In this document: positions 8,425 through 15,452 of the stretch, in pieces
How positions within the stretch are numbered: the stretch's first letter is position 1
Layout: every line of letters starts with the position of its first letter
Source: Pseudomonadota bacterium
GTDB taxonomy: Bacteria > Pseudomonadota > Alphaproteobacteria > Rhodobacterales > Rhodobacteraceae
DNA length: 15,720 nucleotides
Assembly: GCA_027623875.1 (NCBI GenBank)
Contig: JAQBUS010000008.1
Span: forward strand, 1 to 15,720
Reading direction: 5' to 3'
Notes under the pieces: generated by a model
Told to the model about the DNA's origin: nothing
The model's input: only the letters and a program-made list of their open reading frames with translations
The model's database searches: none
Program-made: the position numbers and the translations under genes

Positions 8425-8495
8425 AAAATTTAAACAGCCTTTTTTATAATCTTTTTTAAAGAATTACGGTCTTATTTATAGTATATTATCTAATT

Positions 8496-9305
8496 TTACT
8501 TGATAAAAGCACGTTGAAGGTAATTGCCTATAATTGACATTATAAAGATTGTTGTGGCTACACACACAATAGTTGGCCCTGTTGGAGTATCATAAATATA
8601 AGCCAGCCGAAGACCTCCAATTGCTGAGACCCCTCCCAAAGAGGCTGCGATAAAAACCATCCTCTCGGGTGTTTGGGAAAAAGGTCGTGCTGAAGCTGCA
8701 GGGATAATCAACATTGCAGCAATTAATAAAATCCCAATCACTTTAATTGCTACAGCAACCACTATCGCCAATGCTACAGTCAGGACAAGTTGTTCCCGTT
8801 TAGGGTTAATTCCACTTGCGTGAGCAAGATCTGGATTTATTGTTGAAATTAATAATGCGGACCAGCGCCATTTTATAATAATGAGTACTGATATTGCGCC
8901 ACCCCAAATCATCAAAAGATCATTTTTGCTGACTGAAAGAATATCGCCAAATAGGTAACTCATTAGGTCGATTCTAACACCTTGTAATAAAGATACTGAT
9001 ACTAATCCAAAGGCGAGAGCAGAGTGCGCGGTTACGCCAAGTAAGGTATCCATGGCATAACCGCGGCTACTAATTCCGGATACTACTGTAGCCATAAGTA
9101 ATGCAACAATTAGAACTCCACCGAATAAAGAGAACGAAAAAGTTAATGCTAGTGCCACTCCAAGGATTGAAGCATGTGCTGTTGCTTCTCCAAAGTAAGC
9201 CATACGTCTCCACACTACAAAACACCCTAACGGAGCGGCTGCTAAGGTAACTCCAAAACCCGCAAATGCAGCGCGTACCAGAAAGCTGTCGAACAAGGTC
9301 ATCAT
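8496..9305 (-). CDS. znuB: Zinc ABC transporter permease
   Basis: This 269-residue membrane protein forms the channel of the high-affinity zinc importer. It belongs to the ABC-3 permease family: WRRMAYFGEATAHASILGVAL near residues 27-47 is the hallmark cytoplasmic-loop segment, and about eight membrane helices follow, including the VKVIGILLIAAMLIIPAA-type helix late in the protein. The start ATG overlaps the znuC stop by one base (TAATG at 9303-9307), so the two genes are coupled; a second ATG follows directly. It is the last gene of zur-znuC-znuB. Specificity for zinc over manganese rests on the linked zur, znuA and operators. Confidence 0.95.
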   Translation of the reverse strand: MMTLFDSFLVRAAFAGFGVTLAAAPLGCFVVWRRMAYFGEATAHASILGVALALTFSFSLFGGVLIVALLMATVVSGISSRGYAMDTLLGVTAHSALAFGLVSVSLLQGVRIDLMSYLFGDILSVSKNDLLMIWGGAISVLIIIKWRWSALLISTINPDLAHASGINPKREQLVLTVALAIVVAVAIKVIGILLIAAMLIIPAASARPFSQTPERMVFIAASLGGVSAIGGLRLAYIYDTPTGPTIVCVATTIFIMSIIGNYLQRAFIK

Positions 9306-10045
9306 TATGAATTCTCATGAAAATGATCATGGGATTGATCATGCGAATGTGTGTGCTCATGTCTATAAAGAGCGAGTGCTCCTTGAGTGCCTGAACCAAA
9401 AAGCGCTAAATATTCAGGAGCTGAGGCTACTTGCTCCGGTTTTCCTTCACAGCAAACATGTCCATTTAGACAGATTACCTTGTCTGAGGTGGCCATGACT
9501 ACGTGCAGCTCATGGCTTACCATTAATACGGAACAGGTGAGCTGATTACGAACTTCTTCAATCTGACGATAGAAATTTGCAGATCCAGCTTGATCTAATC
9601 CTTGGGTGGGTTCGTCTAGAATTAATAAATTCGGCTTACTTAAGAGAGCTCGAGCAAGAAGAACACGCTGAAATTGACCACCTGATAAGTCTGCCATCTG
9701 CTGTAGTTCTAAATCTTCAACGCCAGCTTGCTCCAATGAGTTTTGTATGGCTAACTTGGTAAAGCTATAGGGAAGACAAAGGAATCGACGTACAGTGAGT
9801 GGGAAAGTTGGATCTATATGTAGCTTCTGAGGAACGTAACCAATACGTAGATCTGAACTCCGTTCTACTTTTCCAGAAGCGGGTTCGAGAGCCCCGATTA
9901 TTGCCTTTAAAAGTGTGGACTTTCCTGAACCATTAGGTCCAACAATTGTAACTATCTCTCCTCGCTTTACAGAAAGGCCCACATTGTGGAGCACTGTTTT
10001 TTTTCCAATTTTTATAGTTAATTCAGATATATTAAGTAAGTTCAT
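9305..10045 (-). CDS. znuC: Zinc ABC transporter ATP-binding protein with His-rich tail
   Basis: The cytoplasmic ATPase of the zinc importer, 246 residues from the chosen start. It has Walker A GPNGSGKST at 36-44, Q-loop glutamine 73, the signature LSGGQ at 120-124, Walker B ending in DE at 144-145, and the switch histidine at 178. The last 20 residues hold a cluster of histidines (R-H-E-H-T-H-S-H-D pattern), a common feature of ZnuC that may sense or buffer zinc. The ATG at 10045 overlaps the zur stop as ATGA and opens with MNLLNISEL; a longer frame from 10066 would add 7 residues within zur and is less likely. Confidence 0.95.
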   Translation of the reverse strand: MNLLNISELTIKIGKKTVLHNVGLSVKRGEIVTIVGPNGSGKSTLLKAIIGALEPASGKVERSSDLRIGYVPQKLHIDPTFPLTVRRFLCLPYSFTKLAIQNSLEQAGVEDLELQQMADLSGGQFQRVLLARALLSKPNLLILDEPTQGLDQAGSANFYRQIEEVRNQLTCSVLMVSHELHVVMATSDKVICLNGHVCCEGKPEQVASAPEYLALFGSGTQGALALYRHEHTHSHDQSHDHFHENS

Positions 10046-10524
10046 CCCACTGAATCTCTTTGGCATTTGGGACAGAGACCTTGAGCTTCTATGACCGTGT
10101 TTTCAATCAAAAACCCGGCATTTTGGGCAGTATCATCGAGGTACTCTCTAGAGTTCTCAGGTTGAGATTCTGCTACTGCTGCGCACATCCGGCATATAAG
10201 AAAGGCTGGAGAATGTGCTTTCCCTAAAATTGTACAGGCTATAAAAGCGTTAAGTCCTTCAATTTTATGGGCAAACCCATTTTTTACTAAAAAATCTAAT
10301 GCCCGGTAAGCTACTGGTGGTTGGGAGGAAATACCGTCAGCCCTCAATTTTTCTAGAATCTCGTAGGCTCCAAGTGCACGGTGTTCCTCGAGTAAGATCT
10401 CGAGAACTTTTTTACGTGTGGGAGTAAATTGAAGTTCTGCCTCTTTGCTGCAACGAACGACAATCTCTAAGCTTTTAGCAATACATGCCCTGTGATCATG
10501 TTTTTCAAAGCTAAGTGTTTCCAT
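10042..10524 (-). CDS. zur: Zinc uptake regulator, Fur family
   Basis: A Fur-family repressor of 160 residues that, with zinc bound, blocks transcription of zinc-uptake genes. The N-terminal winged helix (about 30-90) includes FTPTRKKVLEILLEEHRALGAYEIL and the PVAYRALDFLVKNG recognition helix. The dimerisation domain carries two CxxC pairs, C111/C114 and C151/C154, which form the structural zinc site of the family, plus H104 in the regulatory-site region. It lacks the long HHHH stretch of typical Fur, as expected for Zur. The ATG at 10524, preceded by a G-rich Shine-Dalgarno stretch, is chosen; upstream extension to 10644 would read through the operators. The gene leads zur-znuC-znuB, so it is probably autoregulated through the boxes in its promoter. 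Confidence 0.94.
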   Translation of the reverse strand: METLSFEKHDHRACIAKSLEIVVRCSKEAELQFTPTRKKVLEILLEEHRALGAYEILEKLRADGISSQPPVAYRALDFLVKNGFAHKIEGLNAFIACTILGKAHSPAFLICRMCAAVAESQPENSREYLDDTAQNAGFLIENTVIEAQGLCPKCQRDSVG

Positions 10525-10544
10525 CTTTAATCCCCCCACTTGAC

Positions 10545-10559
10545 TGTTATAGTATAACA
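10545..10559. promoter_or_regulatory. Zur operator 1 (zur-proximal)
   Basis: TGTTATAGTATAACA is a perfect 7-1-7 palindrome, matching the core of the Zur box known in alphaproteobacteria (TGTTATA-N-TATAACA). It lies 20 bases upstream of the zur start codon, where bound Zur would cover the likely start of zur-znuCB transcription. It is the exact reverse complement of operator 2. Confidence 0.88.
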
Positions 10560-10560
10560 T

Positions 10561-10566
10561 ATTATA
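10561..10566 (-). promoter_or_regulatory. Candidate -10 element of the zur-znuCB promoter
   Basis: On the minus strand these bases read TATAAT, a perfect -10. It lies between the two Zur boxes, so transcription would begin within operator 1 and the -35 region would fall in operator 2. No good -35 consensus is seen there. The placement fits repression by Zur, but the call rests on one AT-rich hexamer. Confidence 0.35.
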
Positions 10567-10574
10567 TGCTATTA

Positions 10575-10591
10575 ATGTTATACTATAACAT
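10575..10591. promoter_or_regulatory. Zur operator 2 (znuA-proximal)
   Basis: ATGTTATACTATAACAT is a perfect 17-base palindrome around a central C; its 15-base core is the reverse complement of operator 1, with centres 31 bases apart, close to three helical turns. It lies 30 bases before the znuA start and overlaps plausible -10 sequences for znuA (TATACT at 10579-10584), so Zur bound here should block znuA. Confidence 0.88.
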
Positions 10592-10621
10592 ACTATATGA
10601 AATGAAAAAAGGAAAAAGATT

Positions 10622-11548
10622 GTGAAGAAGTTTCTTGTTGCCACTTATCTATTTTTGTCTCTAATATCAGTTGCATTAGCCGAAGTTCCGCGTGTATCTG
10701 TTGATATTTTGCCTGTGCATTCCCTTGTGTCACAAGTATTGAAGGGTCTAGCTGTTCCAGATCTTTTAGTAGAAACTGGATCTTCACCGCATAATTATTA
10801 TATGCGGCCCTCAGAGGCTGCTGCACTTGAAGCTGCGGATATAGTTTTCTGGGTAAGTGATGGGTTGACGCCTTGGTTTGGTAATGTTGTCGGAACAATC
10901 TCAAAAAAAGCAAAAGTTATTGAACTTTTTAAAGCTAAGGGTGTAAAAAAATTACCGTTTAGAGAGGGTGCAGCATTTGAAAATCATGCACATGAAGAGA
11001 ATCATGAAATTGGGGTCGAAAAGAGTGAAGATGAATATAACCCACATGCTTGGCTTGACCCAGAAAATGGTAAGCTTTGGTTGGATGTTATAGCAACAGA
11101 GCTATCTAAGTTAGATCCAAAGAACTCTAATATTTATTTACAAAATGCACATGAAGGAAAACTAATAATTGAAGCGGTAGAGAAAAATATATTGATAATG
11201 CTCAACCCTTATAGGAGTAAGAGCTTTGTAGTTTTTCATGATGCTTATCAGTATTTTGAACACAGGTTTGATTTTTTGGCTTCCGGAGCGATTGCTTTGT
11301 CTGACGCCTCAAAACCTAGCCCGTCGCGGCTGAAAGAAATTAAAGATTTAATACTGGAGCTGGGTGTTGCCTGCGTGTTTGCTGAACCCCAGTATAGCCG
11401 AGGTCTTGTTAATGCAGTAACAGAGGGTACCAATGCTCATATCGGAGTTCTAAATCCGATGGGAGTTGATCTAAAATCTGGCCCGTTATTTTATCCAAAT
11501 TTACTAGAGGAAATCGCAAAAAATATATCAGATTGCTTAAAGCTTTAA
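10622..11548 (+). CDS. znuA: Zinc ABC transporter substrate-binding protein
   Basis: The periplasmic zinc-binding protein that delivers zinc to ZnuBC, 308 residues. A signal peptide (MKKFLVATYLFLSLISVALA, cleavage likely after residue 20) lacks a lipobox cysteine, so the protein should be soluble. Expected zinc ligands are H57 (SPHNY), H142 (NPHAWLD) and H206 (VFHDAYQYF), with E255 in FAEPQ. Between them, residues 121-142 form an acidic, His-containing loop (H122, H124, H128), the flexible loop typical of zinc rather than manganese binders, though shorter than in many. C251 and C305 match the disulfide positions of E. coli ZnuA. The GTG start is supported by an AAGGA about 8 bases upstream and by the signal peptide. 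It is divergent from zur-znuCB and shares their operator region. Confidence 0.95.
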   Translation: MKKFLVATYLFLSLISVALAEVPRVSVDILPVHSLVSQVLKGLAVPDLLVETGSSPHNYYMRPSEAAALEAADIVFWVSDGLTPWFGNVVGTISKKAKVIELFKAKGVKKLPFREGAAFENHAHEENHEIGVEKSEDEYNPHAWLDPENGKLWLDVIATELSKLDPKNSNIYLQNAHEGKLIIEAVEKNILIMLNPYRSKSFVVFHDAYQYFEHRFDFLASGAIALSDASKPSPSRLKEIKDLILELGVACVFAEPQYSRGLVNAVTEGTNAHIGVLNPMGVDLKSGPLFYPNLLEEIAKNISDCLKL

Positions 11549-11570
11549 GATAAGGCGTAAATGGAGTTTT

Positions 11571-11598
11571 ACATCATCACGATGAAGTAGTATTTTTT
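11571..11598 (+). terminator. Weak candidate terminator after znuA
   Basis: ACATCATC and GATGAAGT pair with one mismatch around a very short loop (effectively TCAT-CACG-ATGA), followed closely by six T at 11593-11598. The stem is AT-rich and short; it is the only terminator-like structure in the gap before the next gene. Confidence 0.35.
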
Positions 11599-11673
11599 CT
11601 ATTAAGTTACACAGAATTCTACTGTTATGCCTAATAATTGTAATATTAATTTTTTTTAAGGCCTTATTAAACT

Positions 11674-12705
11674 ATGCGAAGCACTCAAACCATTCACGTA
11701 ATTTCTTGCCATGCTGAGGGTGAAGTCGGAGATGTAATCGTTGGAGGTGTTTTGCCGCCGCCCGGAGAAACACTTTGGGATCAGCGGACTTGGATTGAGA
11801 AGGATCAACGCCTCAGAGATTTTATGCTTAATGAACCAAGAGGGGGTGTTTTTAGGCATGTTAATTTACTGGTTCCTGCAAAGCATCCAGATGCTCAAAT
11901 GGGTTGGATTATAATGGAGCCTGAGCACACGCCGCCAATGTCCGGCTCTAATTCCATATGTGTAGCTACCGTTTTACTAGATAGCGGTATAATAGAGATG
12001 AAAGAACCAATTACTGAATTGACATTGGAGGCACCTGGTGGATTGGTGAGGGTAAGGGCGGAGTGTAGGGATGGTAAGGCACATAAGATATCCGTTCAAA
12101 ATCTACCTTCTTTTGTTGGCGATATGGGCGTAAAGGTTGCGGTACCTGGATTTGGAGATGTTACAGTAGATACAGCCTATGGAGGGGATACCTTTGTAGT
12201 CGTAAATGCTAGTGAACTCGGGTTTAACTTGTTGCAACATGAAGCCCGAGACTTATCTGAACTGGGAGTTAGGATAACAAATGCTGCCAATTCTCAATTA
12301 AAGTTTATGCACCCGGAGAACCCGAATTGGAGCCATATTTCTTTTTGTCTTTTTGCTGGACCTCTAGATAAGAGAGGGAATGAATTTTCAGCAAAATCTG
12401 TAGTCGCAATACAGCCTGGAAAAATTGATAGGTCGCCAACTGGGACAGCAGTATCTGCTCGAATGGCGCTTTTGCGAGCTTCGGGTATTATGAAGGTCGG
12501 AGATACATTTTTAGCACGCTCAATTATCGATTCAGAGTTTTTAGGGAAAATTATTGAGGATGTTTTAGTTGGTAAAATACCGGCAATTATACCAGAAATT
12601 ACTGGGCGAGCTTGGATTACGGGAACACATCAGTATATGCTTGATCCTCAAGATCCTTGGCCTGGAGGATACCGATTAACAGACACCTGGCCATCATATA
12701 AATGA
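11674..12705 (+). CDS. Proline racemase family protein (hydroxyproline epimerase / 3-hydroxyproline dehydratase-like)
   Basis: This 343-residue protein spans the whole proline racemase fold: HAEGEVGDVIVGGV near residues 13-26, the first active-site motif PMSGSNSICVATVLL at 88-102, EAPGGLVRVRA near 119-129, AYGGDTF near 168-174, DRSPTGTAVSARMALL at 252-267, and a C-terminal AWITGTHQYMLDPQDPW. Family members racemise proline, epimerise 4-hydroxyproline, or dehydrate trans-3-hydroxy-L-proline, using a pair of residues, classically Cys/Cys, with known Ser/Cys and Cys/Thr variants. Here the pair is Ser90 and Thr256, so neither catalytic cysteine is present; a standard racemase reaction looks unlikely and the substrate is open. 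No hydroxyproline catabolic genes (dehydrogenase, aldolase, transporter) stand next to it. The ATG start gives a family-typical N-terminus; its ribosome binding site is weak. Confidence 0.88.
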   Translation: MRSTQTIHVISCHAEGEVGDVIVGGVLPPPGETLWDQRTWIEKDQRLRDFMLNEPRGGVFRHVNLLVPAKHPDAQMGWIIMEPEHTPPMSGSNSICVATVLLDSGIIEMKEPITELTLEAPGGLVRVRAECRDGKAHKISVQNLPSFVGDMGVKVAVPGFGDVTVDTAYGGDTFVVVNASELGFNLLQHEARDLSELGVRITNAANSQLKFMHPENPNWSHISFCLFAGPLDKRGNEFSAKSVVAIQPGKIDRSPTGTAVSARMALLRASGIMKVGDTFLARSIIDSEFLGKIIEDVLVGKIPAIIPEITGRAWITGTHQYMLDPQDPWPGGYRLTDTWPSYK

Positions 12706-12894
12706 GTAAAGAAAGTTGCATAATTGATATTAAAATGTAAGAGTGATTGGCTCTTATTATTAATATATTATGATTTTAACTTGCGGGGAGATTATCAAAA
12801 CTTTTCTCCTTAAGTTTTCCGATTATGAAGTCAAAATAGGGGGCTCTAACCTAAAATGGTTGGGATTCCTTTTCACTTATTCTTTAATTATGGG
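12706..12894. other. Convergent intergenic gap with weak hairpins
   Basis: This gap lies between the stops of two convergent genes. TAAGAG (12738-12743) and CTCTTA (12751-12756) form a 6-base stem, and GGGGAGA (12784-12790) can pair with TCTCC further on through a larger loop. Neither is followed by a T run on the relevant strand, so they are at best weak bidirectional terminators. No coding sequence was seen. Confidence 0.3.
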
Positions 12895-13347
12895 TCAACT
12901 CAATGGCTTCATGCCTTTAATCCATAAAATATGAGTGGCTATGTATGAACAAACTAAAGTCTTATCGTTAGCAATTATTGAGTAGTTTATATTTACAAAC
13001 CCACGATCCGGCTTTGTTCTGGATATTTTTGAGGCGGATACCTTTCCGATTACGTACAGTTTGTCGTTGGGGCGAACCGGCAAGACCCATTTGACGTCCT
13101 CCATACCTGGAGAGCCTATAGAGCTTTCTTCAAATAGGCCTGTCTCCAAAATAAGTTTAAATCCGACTAGAAGCGTATGCCAGCCACTAGCAATAATTCC
13201 TTTAAAGGGAGACTTTAGCGCAGCAACCTCATCGATATGAAACCCCTGCGGGTCCCACTCATTAGCGAACTCAATAATTTGAGATTTAGTTAGAGTCCTT
13301 GAATTTGTTTTAAATTCAAAACCTACAGTGAAATCTTCAAAGTACAT
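12895..13347 (-). CDS. MaoC-family (hot-dog fold) hydratase
   Basis: A 150-residue single hot-dog protein. The hydratase motif is clear: FANEWDPQGFHIDEVAALKSPF begins at residue 27, with catalytic Asp32 and His37, and GIIASGWHTL follows at 50-59, as in MaoC-like (R)-specific enoyl-CoA hydratases. A conserved SPGMEDVKWVLPVRPNDKL segment follows. The enzyme adds water to 2-enoyl-CoA or related acyl thioesters; the actual substrate is not predictable from this sequence. It starts 24 bases after the stop of the EamA-family gene on the same strand, suggesting one transcript, but I see no functional link between the two. The ATG at 13347 opens with MYFEDFTVG, standard for the family. Confidence 0.92.
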   Translation of the reverse strand: MYFEDFTVGFEFKTNSRTLTKSQIIEFANEWDPQGFHIDEVAALKSPFKGIIASGWHTLLVGFKLILETGLFEESSIGSPGMEDVKWVLPVRPNDKLYVIGKVSASKISRTKPDRGFVNINYSIIANDKTLVCSYIATHILWIKGMKPLS

Positions 13348-13371
13348 AATATAATAACTCCATTAAATTTT

Positions 13372-14343
13372 TTAAAACGGTCGCCTATATCTTGGTATTT
13401 TTTTTGGTATTTTTTGAGTTTTCGTTTCTCGCCAAACCATAAATAATCCAGAAAAAATAATTAATACAATACCTAACCAAGTATAAAGACCAGGAGTTTC
13501 CGAAAAAATCATTATACCCCAAAAGATTGCCATAGGCATCGCAATATATTCGAATGGGGCCACGAATGCTGCCTCCCCCAATCTATAAGCTTGGGAGATA
13601 AGTAATCCGCCTAATGCACTTGTTAACCCTAGCATGGTTAAAATCAAATAGTCTGATCTGACAGGAACTATCCATTCTCTAAAGATAAAACTAAGAGAAG
13701 GGTCTCTATTTTCGTTAAAGCGCCCATCTCCCAATGTTAAACCGATTGCTATCGAGATCACTAGGAAAGTAAGCTGTATATAAAAGGCCATCGTTGAGGC
13801 ACTTTCCGTTGCTCTTATTTTTCGTGTTAAAATATGTAAAAAAGCGTAACAAAGCGCTGCAAGCATAGGAAAAACTGAGGCAATTTGAAAAGTGGCCGTG
13901 CCAGGTCTTGAGATAATTAGTACCCCAACTAAACCTATTATAATACTGCTCCAACGCCACACACCTACTTTTTCATTTAAAAATATGATTGAAAGAATAG
14001 TTATAAGGAGTGGACTAATAAAAAATATGGCTACGGCGTCAGCTATAGGGAGGGCGGCTAAAGCCATAAAAAAGAACATGTTTGCGCAAACGACACAAAT
14101 CCCTCGGATTATATGAATCTTAAGTAATTTTGTACGTAGTTTGCTAATACCCCCGTTTAGTGGAACGATAACTGTCATGATAAAACAAAGTGCGACAGCT
14201 GAACGTATTAGGGTTATTTCGTGCAATGGATAACCAGTACTTAAATATTTTATACTGACATCATTTAAAGAAAAACAAAAAACCCCGACCATTGCACATA
14301 GGGCAGCAACAACTTTAGGGCTACTTTTAAAAAACTCTTGCAT
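13372..14343 (-). CDS. EamA/DMT-superfamily transporter
   Basis: A 323-residue membrane protein with ten predicted helices and two EamA repeats. The first repeat contains FCFSLNDVSIKYLS near residues 22-35 and an IRSAVALCF-type helix; ADAVAIFFISPLLITI near 101-116 is the typical helix-4 region, and the second repeat has SQAYRLGEAAFVAPFEYIAM near 251-270. Such permeases export metabolites (amino acids, nucleosides, organic acids); substrate cannot be told. The Lys/Arg-rich end is slightly longer than usual. A GAGGG about 6 bases before the ATG is a good ribosome binding site. It leads a likely two-gene unit with the MaoC gene. Confidence 0.93.
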   Translation of the reverse strand: MQEFFKSSPKVVAALCAMVGVFCFSLNDVSIKYLSTGYPLHEITLIRSAVALCFIMTVIVPLNGGISKLRTKLLKIHIIRGICVVCANMFFFMALAALPIADAVAIFFISPLLITILSIIFLNEKVGVWRWSSIIIGLVGVLIISRPGTATFQIASVFPMLAALCYAFLHILTRKIRATESASTMAFYIQLTFLVISIAIGLTLGDGRFNENRDPSLSFIFREWIVPVRSDYLILTMLGLTSALGGLLISQAYRLGEAAFVAPFEYIAMPMAIFWGIMIFSETPGLYTWLGIVLIIFSGLFMVWRETKTQKIPKKIPRYRRPF

Positions 14344-14416
14344 GTTATCCCTCAGTAAGGCGGTATTATTTAGGTTGTTTTTTTTTCAATTTCTTGTTGT
14401 TAAAAGCCTATAGCAA

Positions 14417-14447
14417 TAGACAAGAATATAAGCGTTAATGTTATAAA
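14417..14447 (+). promoter_or_regulatory. Candidate promoter of the alpha/beta hydrolase gene
   Basis: TAGACA (14417-14422, one mismatch to TTGACA) and TATAAA (14442-14447, one mismatch to TATAAT) are separated by 19 bases, slightly long. They lie in the gap between divergent genes, about 40 bases before the GTG start. The match is suggestive only. Confidence 0.35.
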
Positions 14448-14488
14448 ATAGATAAGTACAAGTTAAGTTTCAGTTTAGGAGAAAATAA

Positions 14489-15409
14489 GTGCTACCATCG
14501 AGCTTTAAGAAAGTAGAATTTACATCTGAAGGAGGAATAATAAGAGGCAGGTTATATTTAACGAGCGCGCAGAAAACCGACCCCTGTATCGTTATGGCAC
14601 ATGGAACATCAGCTACAATTACTATGGCTTTAGATAGATACGCTGAAGAATTTCAGAAGTCGGGTTTTAATGTATTACTTTATGATCATCTAGGATTTGG
14701 AGAAAGTGGTGGTAAGTTGCGTCAAACAATAAATCCTTGGGTCCAAGGTCGTGGGTTTCGAGATGCAGTTGAATTTGTTCGAGCTATGGAAAATGTCTAT
14801 AATGGTCAAATAATTTTATGGGGGGATAGCTTCAGTGGAGCACTGGTTTTAACTGTAGGTGCTCTAATCGAGGACCTTAGTGCCATTGTGGCTTACTGTC
14901 CGCCATGTGGTCCGGTACCTCTAGAAATTTCAGATTTAGAGAAAACCTTCTCTCAACTTAAGGATATTTTTATAAACACAGATATATCAAAAATTAAAGA
15001 AGGGATTATAGAGGGACCTATGCCAGTAGTGTCTTCTGAGCAAAATGGAACCCCCTCTTTACTAGGGCCGATTCAGGCCTTTAAGTGGTTTATTGATCAG
15101 GGTGGTAAATATGGGAGTGGTTGGGAGAACATAGTTACTCGGATTATTCCTAAAACAGAAGTCCCCTTTTCACCACAGGTGACAGCGAGTTTTATTAGCT
15201 GTCCAACGCTTATGGTTGTCGGGAGAAATGATGAAATGCCCCGTATTATGCCGAATATACAGCGCCATGTGTTTGATTGCTTGACCTGTAGTAAGGAGTT
15301 TTATGCTATTGATGGCGGACATTTTGGAGCCTTATGGCCGGACACGGATCTGTTTAGAGAAGCATTAGAGGTAGAGCTAAAGTTTTTAACGGCGGCGTTG
15401 CAAGATTGA
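14489..15409 (+). CDS. Alpha/beta hydrolase fold protein
   Basis: A 306-residue soluble hydrolase without a signal peptide. Visible elements are the strand and oxyanion turn in VMAHGTSA (35-42), YDHLGFGESGG (65-75), the nucleophile elbow GDSFSG with Ser114, the acid in VVGRNDEMP (Asp248), and the histidine in DGGHFG (His278). The elbow reads G-x-S-x-S-G rather than the classical G-x-S-x-G, a small departure. The region 141-225 between the catalytic parts is long and probably forms a lid. Substrate and reaction (ester, lactone or peptide cleavage) are unknown; the fold resembles dienelactone hydrolase and X-Pro dipeptidyl peptidase-like proteins. A strong AGGAGA 7 bases before the GTG supports the start. 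It stands between two unrelated EamA transporter genes. Confidence 0.9.
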   Translation: MLPSSFKKVEFTSEGGIIRGRLYLTSAQKTDPCIVMAHGTSATITMALDRYAEEFQKSGFNVLLYDHLGFGESGGKLRQTINPWVQGRGFRDAVEFVRAMENVYNGQIILWGDSFSGALVLTVGALIEDLSAIVAYCPPCGPVPLEISDLEKTFSQLKDIFINTDISKIKEGIIEGPMPVVSSEQNGTPSLLGPIQAFKWFIDQGGKYGSGWENIVTRIIPKTEVPFSPQVTASFISCPTLMVVGRNDEMPRIMPNIQRHVFDCLTCSKEFYAIDGGHFGALWPDTDLFREALEVELKFLTAALQD

Positions 15410-15452
15410 GATAAACGATGGATTAACATCCAAGATTTGGTTTTTTTATAGA

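Noticed and set aside
10525..10644. N-terminal extension of zur to 10644
   Set aside because: It reads through both Zur operators and overlaps znuA; the added residues look like chance hydrophobic translation of AT-rich promoter DNA.
10593..10913. Minus-strand 106-codon ORF opposite znuA
   Set aside because: It lies antisense to a well-supported znuA and has no family features.
13892..14116. Plus-strand ORF inside the EamA transporter gene
   Set aside because: It is a shadow of the clear minus-strand membrane protein, with no independent start signal or family match.
15419..15447. Terminator after the alpha/beta hydrolase gene
   Set aside because: The stem TGGAT/ATCCA is only five pairs and the T run starts 8 bases later, so the structure is too weak.
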